From assembly GCA_022315425.1 (NCBI GenBank), contig JAIUPT010000030.1:62001-126000 (forward strand): a stretch of 64,000 nucleotides of DNA, in the 5' to 3' direction. A program made the translations under genes and the position numbers. Origin of the DNA: Pseudevernia furfuracea. Taxonomy: Eukaryota; Ascomycota; Lecanoromycetes; Lecanorales; Parmeliaceae. Positions within the stretch are counted from its first letter, which is position 1, and every line of letters starts with the position of its first letter. Shown in pieces: positions 57,736 to 64,000 of this stretch. The notes below the pieces were generated by a model. It was not told the origin of the DNA, did no database searches, and worked only from the letters and a program-made list of their open reading frames with translations.

Positions 57736-58845
57736 TGGAAATATTCACTATGGGAAGGCACTAACTTGTCGAACTGGTCTGAGATTAGGTACTCATCTCG
57801 AGCTGAGGAAACTAAAGGCGGACAAGGTCCTCGTGTCAGGGACTCGGAAAGAGAGCTGAATGCATTGATTCCGGTATGAACGGAATAATAGCTATGAGGG
57901 ACTAAGTACATGCTGTGAGGCCTTTATGTAGGCAATGCCAGACCGCGCTAGTCGCTAGTGCCGGCGCTAATCTCAATTGGGAGTCATGGTGTTGCGTGCT
58001 GGACTGGAACCATGACACTACCTCCCCTTCCACATAGTCATGTCCTCATGGCTTGACCCTCTTATGCTTCCTTTTGAATTGTGACGGAGAACCTGGAGAC
58101 GTTGCGCTGTGAATCATGTGCGTCTTGCCTATGCTCTTCAGATCCCCTCTGAATCGAATAAAGAATGGCCAATAAAGCCGCCGGAATCGAATGTCTGTGT
58201 CACAGGCCCATTTGCTGGAGATTGCTGGGAGATTCCGCTTGTTTCCGGCCACTCTGTGGCCTATCCCTAACCACTGCCCTGACCCTGCATCTCCGTATCG
58301 TCTCTGACGATCGCTGTCGTTGCTGAGTTCTTGAATGCCTACTCTATGTCATAGGCACAGTTGTTCATGGAGATTACTGGGGTTTTCTTCATCCCTGGCC
58401 ATGCTCTGGCCCTGCATCTTCAAATCTTCCCATTTCTTCTTATCACATAGCACCGCAATTTCACTTCAGTCAATGCCTCATAATAGATCCATCGTAGCGT
58501 ACCCTATTGCTTCCAGTCGTTGATCCAGCTTTCATTTATATGTCAATGCACTTCTTCGTGTTATGATATCGATGCTATAGCTTATGCTTTAATTTACGCT
58601 GCGCAACGGGGCGGGGCGCCTCGGCGGGGTTTCGTGTTGGGTCGGGGTCGGGGTGGGGTATGGGTATCGGATAGGAACGGCTCGCTATGTTTGTATAGCG
58701 TCAACGCCAACGCTGGCCATCCTGAATTGGTACATGCACATGTTAAGTCTTCAAGATTTTACAATACTAAGTATGCATGTCCAGGCGGCGTCGTATGGAA
58801 TATCCTTTTAGTTACGTACTATTCCAACAATCCTACTGTGGCACT
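57736..58845. other. gene-poor interval
   Basis: 1.1 kb without a supported gene, with a GGGGC-rich stretch at 58605-58665. Confidence 0.5.
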
Positions 58846-59794
58846 TTAACCAAGTACCTTCAGCGCGAAGTCTCGCACTTTCTCGACCAACCCTTCCATC
58901 CATGTCAGATGCGGCGAGTGCCCAGCGGGACACCTGAAAACCGTCATATCCACACCCGGCCTCTGACTCTGCATCGCAATCATCGCGTCCTGGTAAGTCG
59001 AAGGTAAAGCGAAATCATCTTCTGTCACCAGATAGGCACAAGGCAAAGCGGTGTAAGCATCGTTCTCTAGTACGGTCGTGGGGACCTGTGAGGCTGTAAG
59101 AGTCGCCTCGTAATGCTTTGCAGTGGCTTCATCCAGGCCGTTGAAGAAATATTTGGCCCCGTCTTTTGTGGAGGCGAGTCCGCTGAAGCCGTGTTTCTGG
59201 TTTAATAAAATCATCAGCTTGTGGTTGAGTACCCATGACCTACGAGTAGCCAGAAGTCGACGACAAGAGGCCAAGATTTCTGTGTGGACTCACATGGAAT
59301 TGGCAGTATGGTGGGATAACAGCTTCGCTACCGTCCTTCGGCTGGAAAAAGCTGTGCACAGACTCGCCCATTGGGATCATAAACCCAGACTCATAAAACA
59401 GACCTATTATCCCTCCTAAGGCGCCTTTTGCCTTTCGGGTTTCTGCTTGGAGCTCCGGGATGGCCACCATCGTAGCAGTGAAGGCGCCAGCTGAATGTCC
59501 GACGAGAAGAACGTGCTTGCCCAAGTCGATGATAAGCTGACTCAAAAGCTCGTGAAGGAGCTTAGCATCGTCAGCGGGCTGCGGATATCCATTCAGAGGC
59601 GGATCTCTGTCATAGTCCGGGTTGGCAATGTCGCCAACATTCATTTGGCGCAAATCCGAGGAGGGTAGTTGTGGACAGTAGGCTTCGATACCCTGTGCTT
59701 TCAGAGCCTTAATGAAAGGCTGATAGGGTTCGGGAGTGTGGTAGGAACCATGACAGATGACTACTACGAATCTTGCTGTCGTAATCACAGACAT
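58846..59794 (-). CDS. alpha/beta hydrolase
   Basis: Minus-strand exons 59794-59294 and 59196-58846 with a 97-bp phase-0 intron; 283 aa. The fold is plain: strand VVVICHGSYHTPEPY near the start, nucleophile elbow GHSAG (99-103, Ser101), a probable acid in LVTEDDFALP and catalytic His in CPAGHSPHLTW. It has no signal peptide, so it is likely cytosolic. The family includes fungal esterases and polyketide-linked hydrolases; substrate unknown. An ATG at 59866 would add 24 residues. I prefer 59794, which starts just before the first strand. A shorter intron (acceptor at 59244) breaks the frame; the used acceptor gives CQFH-KHGFSGLAS. Confidence 0.84.
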
Positions 59795-60323
59795 CTTGGA
59801 TAATGATTGTTCACACTCAGTCTGGTTCAAATGAGACGTGCGGAAAGGGCGAATGGTTGAAGGCATTTACAGGATTCTTTACTTGCTTATGTAATATAGC
59901 GAGTAGCTTCCATAGGAAATAGATAACCCTTCCTTCACAAGGAATCGTCTTCTTTGGAGAAGATGCTGACGTGATATCAATACTTCAAATTTGTGGCCTT
60001 AAAAAAACCGCCCAGTGTGAAACATGACCATCACAGCCGCCTGACATGCTTCCTTCTGGGAACCTGCCAATCAATGTTGATCCTTGGAGGATCTACAAAT
60101 ATGAGAGCAATGGAACTGTTTCGATTAAGCCTTGCGTCATTGTGACTTGATACTGCATACACAGCTTCAACAATACCATTTATCCAACAGCGCCAATGAC
60201 TATGTTCAGGTGTGCTCAACTTTCCTTGACAAAGATTACCGCTACTCTTAAGGTATACATTTGTTGAGCAGACAACAGCTTTTTCCCACGACCATCAATC
60301 TGACAATCTGACATTGCTTACAG
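59795..60323. other. intergenic
   Basis: 529 bp between the hydrolase and the truncated rhodopsin-domain gene. No exon coding the missing N-terminal helices of that gene was found here. Confidence 0.5.
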
Positions 60324-61214
60324 GTGTTTTGGGCTTCCGAATTCCTCTGGAGTACAGGCGTTGCAAGTTTCAGACTCGCCATTGTCTTCCTCTGTATCGA
60401 TGTCTTCCAGAGACGGGACTTCTATCGGACTGCAGTTGCGACGGCTGTTGTGGTCTTTTTGTATTACGTTGCCCGCATCCTTACCGTATCGCTCAGCTGC
60501 CGCCCTGTCAACTACAATTGGAACAAAACAATCGACGGCCACTGTTCGAATACCGTAGCTATTGAGATATTCTCAGCCGCGTTCAACATGCTGTTGAATA
60601 TCTGGGTTGTCTGCCTACCATTGCCAATAGTTTGGCACTTGCAGATGGCTAAACAAAAGAAAATCGGTATCAGCGCTACAGTCGCTCTGGGTCTTGCGTA
60701 AGTTCCCCTTATCATAACGATTCTGATAATTGAAAATTCATATCACAGGATTGCTGGTATCAATCTCGGACGCCTTGTACAGACAATCCAATGTAATGAG
60801 ACAGACTTCTCATACTGTCTCCTGGGATCCTCGATGATTGTTACCGGCGAGATGTCTACCGGAATACTCGTTGCATGTGTACCCACCCTTGGACCCGTCT
60901 TCTTCCCCAACCGTTTTGGATCAAGTGCCAAAGCTCGTCACCCATTCCAAGACGGCCGTAGGGCTCCTTTATACAACGGGTCTTCCGGCCGAAACCCCCT
61001 TCGAGGTCCGGCGTCGGGCGAGTCCGACGAACGGCCGTTCACAACATTGGAAGAAGATGACGTCGAGCTCAAGGCGGCGCTGAAGGGAGGAAATAGCTAC
61101 CAAGTCCATGCCGGCCGTGCTAGTCGAAACGAGAAGCCGGACCGTCAGGTTGACGAGGATGAGATTGAAGTCAGACAAGAACTTCACGTATTCCAGACAC
61201 CAACGAGAGTTTGA
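60324..61214 (+). pseudogene. 5'-truncated rhodopsin-domain (PTH11-like) gene
   Basis: Exons 60324-60697 and 60749-61214 with a 51-bp intron give 279 residues without a start codon. A good 3' splice site (CATTGCTTACAG) precedes 60324, so this was an internal exon. Membrane segments: FWASEFLWSTGVASFRLAIV, VVVFLYYVARILTV, a long AFNMLLNIWVVCLPLPIVW, and GISATVALGLA-IAGINLGRL. Then GEMSTGILVACVPTLGPVF and a hydrophilic acidic tail. This fits the second half of the fungal rhodopsin/PTH11-related seven-helix family, which senses extracellular cues. Helices 1-3 are not found upstream. The remaining frame is intact, so loss of the 5' end may be recent; a distant first exon is possible. Confidence 0.55.
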
Positions 61215-62877
61215 GGTTGCAAACTATTGGTGGATATCATGATCCTGAGACGCAGGATCTACTTCTGGAAACTATGCCATGGGTTGGCGCCCGCAGTTCT
61301 TATGGCGACACAGATTTGTCAAGGCGACCTACCAGGAAATAAGGAAAATATCAAGAACTCGTATGCGGACCATGACCGCAATGTTATATCTCTTCGGAGT
61401 CGATAAGGCTGTCGAGCGAACTGTGTTATTCGGTGAATTGAGAGGCGCTGTAGCAAAGGGGGGGAGAAATTGTGGGGGTGGAGGGGGCAGGAAGGTATGC
61501 GGGGGGTTCAGCCAAAGTACAGTAGTAAGTAGAAAGAATAAAAACAAATCTCGCATCTCTCTCACTCCATGACAAAAGTCGTTTTCGTTCCTTTGCAACC
61601 TAGTTCTTCACGGTCTGTTCTTGAACGCAAACCAACCAACCAACCAGCCGCTAATGACGGATGTTCAGGGAATCATTCAACGGAAGATGTTTGGCGACGC
61701 CTCTCGCACCGGCAATGATACGCATCATCCTTATCTTTCGTCTGCGGCCTCAAGACGCGCATTTCTCCTCCTTCCTCGAGATTCACGAGATCGACACTGA
61801 CGATAGAGCAATGTCAAAAGGGAACGGCTGACCTCCCGGGCAATCCCAATTATACGGCAATATACGGCTTTTAGGCACGCTGTCCTCAGTGCTACTCTAG
61901 GTCTGAACAACTTCGATTTCATCGCTTTTCCGATTCAATATAATCAGAGATACTTGATAATAAGTATCCCGCGGTTAATATCGACACGACAAGTCTGTCT
62001 AGCCAGGAAGGCAACAGGATTTTGCCGCTCGGACCAAAGAGAAGTCAAACGCTTCTGGTTCGTGGAATGAATGCTTGCAATCCAATATCCCAGAGACCTT
62101 TCCTCGGATTGCCCATTTCCATTCCTTGTCGGCCGCGAGAACCAGACACAACTCTTCCAACCCTTTTTCACGCAGGCCGCTCGCCTCCATGTGCTCACCT
62201 TGTCAACAACGGCTCTCGTGTTCAGTAAACCGTCTTCCGCAGGGAAGGGGGAGAATTAATGCAAACCGCATCCGACATCCAATATCTCTCTCATACCACT
62301 CCAGTGGGAGACTTTGTTTTGTGGTGAATGACGAATCCTCTAGTTGCTCGATGATTTCTGCCGTGGCAAGGTAAGGAGCAACATACTCCTGTATGGCTCG
62401 CGTAGCGGTGTTCTTTAGAGCCGCGCAAATGAGGATTACGTAGGCAAGGCAACGGGCGAAGTATCTAGGATGGAGAAGAGAATAGATTAACACTTCCCAC
62501 TTCATGGAATCGAAATGATCCATGGTGAGAATTTAGCAGTGTATGAGATGTGAAATGCACCATGCATGAAATGTTGTTCCTGCATGATCGACCAGAGTTG
62601 CCAAGCCATGCTAGAGTATTGACTTTCGAACCAATCATTACCCTGTCCATCTACGTCATCGAGACCCTGAATCTCAATCCTGTTCCAAACATCTGTGACC
62701 TCCTGCTCTCCACTTTCAACACCTTCCCTCCCTCCTCCACACACCCACACACCACAACACCACTTCAACAACACACACACAGTCTCACAAAACCCTACAT
62801 CGCACACACCTCTCTCAACCTCCCCCCCACACCCAAAAACCCAACCACAACAACCACAACAACAACCACCAAAAACC
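61215..62877. other. gene-poor interval
   Basis: 1.7 kb. A minus-strand ORF at 62203-62523 (MDHFDSMKWEVLIYSLL start, Ala/Leu-rich) and another at 61999-62190 look faintly coding but have no recognised domain and no clear splice join. The last 150 bp are CA-rich leader of the next gene. Confidence 0.4.
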
Positions 62878-63615
62878 ATGGGCCTCCTCGACCCCTTCTG
62901 GAACGCCGTCGACACCACCGTCGCCGGGGCCGGCACCGCCGTCGGCGGCGCCATCCAATCCGTCGGCGACGGGATATCGCAAACGGGCCGCAACGTGGGG
63001 GACGGGATCGCGGGGGCGGCGGGCGGCTGGGGCTCGTACGTCAACGACGGGGCCAACTACGTCAAGGACGCGACGGGGGCGGGCGGGGCGCGCGTGGGCT
63101 CGGCCGGGAACCCGCTGGGGCTGGCCCGGGGCAAGGAGGCGGCCAGGGCGGGCGGGTTCGCGAGCTACACGCCGCCGTCCAAGGGCAAAGGGGCGGCGGC
63201 CGCGGCCACGGCCACGAGGGAGCGCAAGGCGATCGCGCCGGCGGGGCCCGGGGCGGGGGCGAAGGCGGAGCAGGGCAAGGCGCGGAGTGCGGTTGGGGCG
63301 CAGGTGGCGGCTGATGCGAGAGCCAAGGCGATTGCGGCTGCCAAGGAGGATTATAATAAGAAGAAGGCGGCGGCGGGTGGGGCGGGGAGGGGTGGGACTG
63401 CTGGTGCTGGGGCTGGTGCTGGGAGAGGGGGTAAGGTGACTGGGAGGGCGGAGGCGTTGAAGGGTCCTGCTGGGGGCGTCACTAATGCCGCGAAGAAAGC
63501 TCCGGCGAACGCGGCTGGACGGGGTGGCAAGGTTGGAGGGACTGTTACGGGGAGGGGTGGTGGTGCCGCTGGTGCCGCGAAGAAGCCTGCTGGGACCGTC
63601 ACCGGGAAGAAATGA
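62878..63615 (+). CDS. Ala/Gly/Lys-rich low-complexity protein
   Basis: Single exon, 245 aa, start codon in good context (AAAACCATGG) after a CA-rich leader. The first 80 residues have a repeated amphipathic pattern: DTTVAGAGTAVGGAIQSVGDG, then ISQTGRNVGDGIAG and WGSYVNDGANYVKD. The rest is Ala/Gly/Lys/Arg-rich, with GRGGKV units three times and ending KKPAGTVTGKK. The basic tail looks like a linker-histone or nucleic-acid-binding tail, but there is no globular H1 domain. I do not recognise the family. GC content is about 70%, much above the flanks. Confidence 0.6.
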   Translation: MGLLDPFWNAVDTTVAGAGTAVGGAIQSVGDGISQTGRNVGDGIAGAAGGWGSYVNDGANYVKDATGAGGARVGSAGNPLGLARGKEAARAGGFASYTPPSKGKGAAAAATATRERKAIAPAGPGAGAKAEQGKARSAVGAQVAADARAKAIAAAKEDYNKKKAAAGGAGRGGTAGAGAGAGRGGKVTGRAEALKGPAGGVTNAAKKAPANAAGRGGKVGGTVTGRGGGAAGAAKKPAGTVTGKK

Positions 63616-64000
63616 GGGACTGGCGCCCTTCGGCTCCATGGGAAGGGATCACACAAGAATAGTCAAGAGCCGTTGGGTTATGAGTGAGATGTCGACATTG
63701 GAGGAGGCTTGTAAACTCATAGGAGAGCATGCGGTAGCATTTGCATTCGTCTTCTAGCGGATTTGTATAATAGATACACAAGTTGAGCGCGTCATCGTGA
63801 TCCGTCTGTCACTGTCATCCTTTCTCTAGTTTTTTTTTCGAGCCCTTCCGAGGCCTTGCTAATCTGCATGTGTTCCCTTGTCCCTCACCATTCATCTCAG
63901 AATTCGCCGCCGTCTCCACATCCCCTTCCTTACATCTAGGGACCGGGAGCGCGCGCTGAGAGAAAGAAACCCAGTGGTGTGCTCCCAACAAACAGTATCG
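63616..64000. other. 3' flank to window end
   Basis: 385 bp with no supported gene. A T-run at about 63830-63838 is the only notable feature. Confidence 0.5.

Noticed and set aside
62695..63639. Long ORFs on other frames and strand over the Ala/Gly-rich gene
   Set aside because: High GC leaves all frames open. The frame with a good ATG context and a separate amphipathic head was kept; the others are Arg/Pro shadows.
52593..64000. Secondary-metabolite gene cluster (hydrolase, GT25, receptor close together)
   Set aside because: No backbone enzyme (PKS, NRPS, terpene synthase) or pathway regulator is present, and genes are far apart with relics between them.

Overview
The window reads as nuclear DNA of a filamentous ascomycete (Pezizomycotina; Dothideomycetes is my guess, not proven). 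The reasons are compact genes with many 43-65 bp GT-AG introns, CTAAC/CTGAC-type branch sites close to the 3' splice site, fungal-specific families (Pal1, Whi5/Nrm1-like, Spp1, fungal GT25, PTH11/rhodopsin-like), and tRNA genes with eukaryotic introns. No prokaryotic operons, CRISPR arrays or intact transposons were seen. All exon borders were worked out by hand from reading frames and splice signals.

Layout. 0.1-38.7 kb is mainly conserved housekeeping sequence: Whi5/Nrm1-like G1/S regulator (129-847), SLC35F6-like transporter, Mediator subunit MED15, LMBRD2-like membrane protein, an unrecognised CaaX protein, a probable Sls1-like mitochondrial protein, a RAD51-family protein, an NT-C2 domain protein, tRNA adenosine deaminase TAD1, a dynamin-like GTPase, homocitrate synthase, NSE3, MED31, PAL1 and SF3B5. 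39.5-45.9 kb is gene-poor and holds a tRNA-Gly with an unusual insertion, orphan ORFs, an APH-family pseudogene and a tRNA-Tyr. 46-52 kb is again conserved: RPC11, an ankyrin protein and SPP1. From 52.3 kb gene density falls: a GT25 glycosyltransferase, an F-box relic, an alpha/beta hydrolase, a truncated rhodopsin-domain gene and an Ala/Gly/Lys-rich protein at the end.

The genes do not form one pathway or a secondary-metabolite cluster. Several are parts of separate complexes: Mediator (MED15, MED31), COMPASS (SPP1), SMC5/6 (NSE3), SF3b (SF3B5) and Pol III (RPC11).

The most unusual signal is at 41835-41955. It is a tRNA-Gly(GCC) gene whose variable-loop/T-stem border is split by a 50-nt insert with spliceosomal signals (GTACGT, CTAAC, CAG). 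Removing it gives a perfect 71-nt tRNA. Other points are micro-exons (including a first coding exon that is only ATG), two GC-AG introns, and two dispersed loci sharing a perfect Pol III B-box and its 3' flank.
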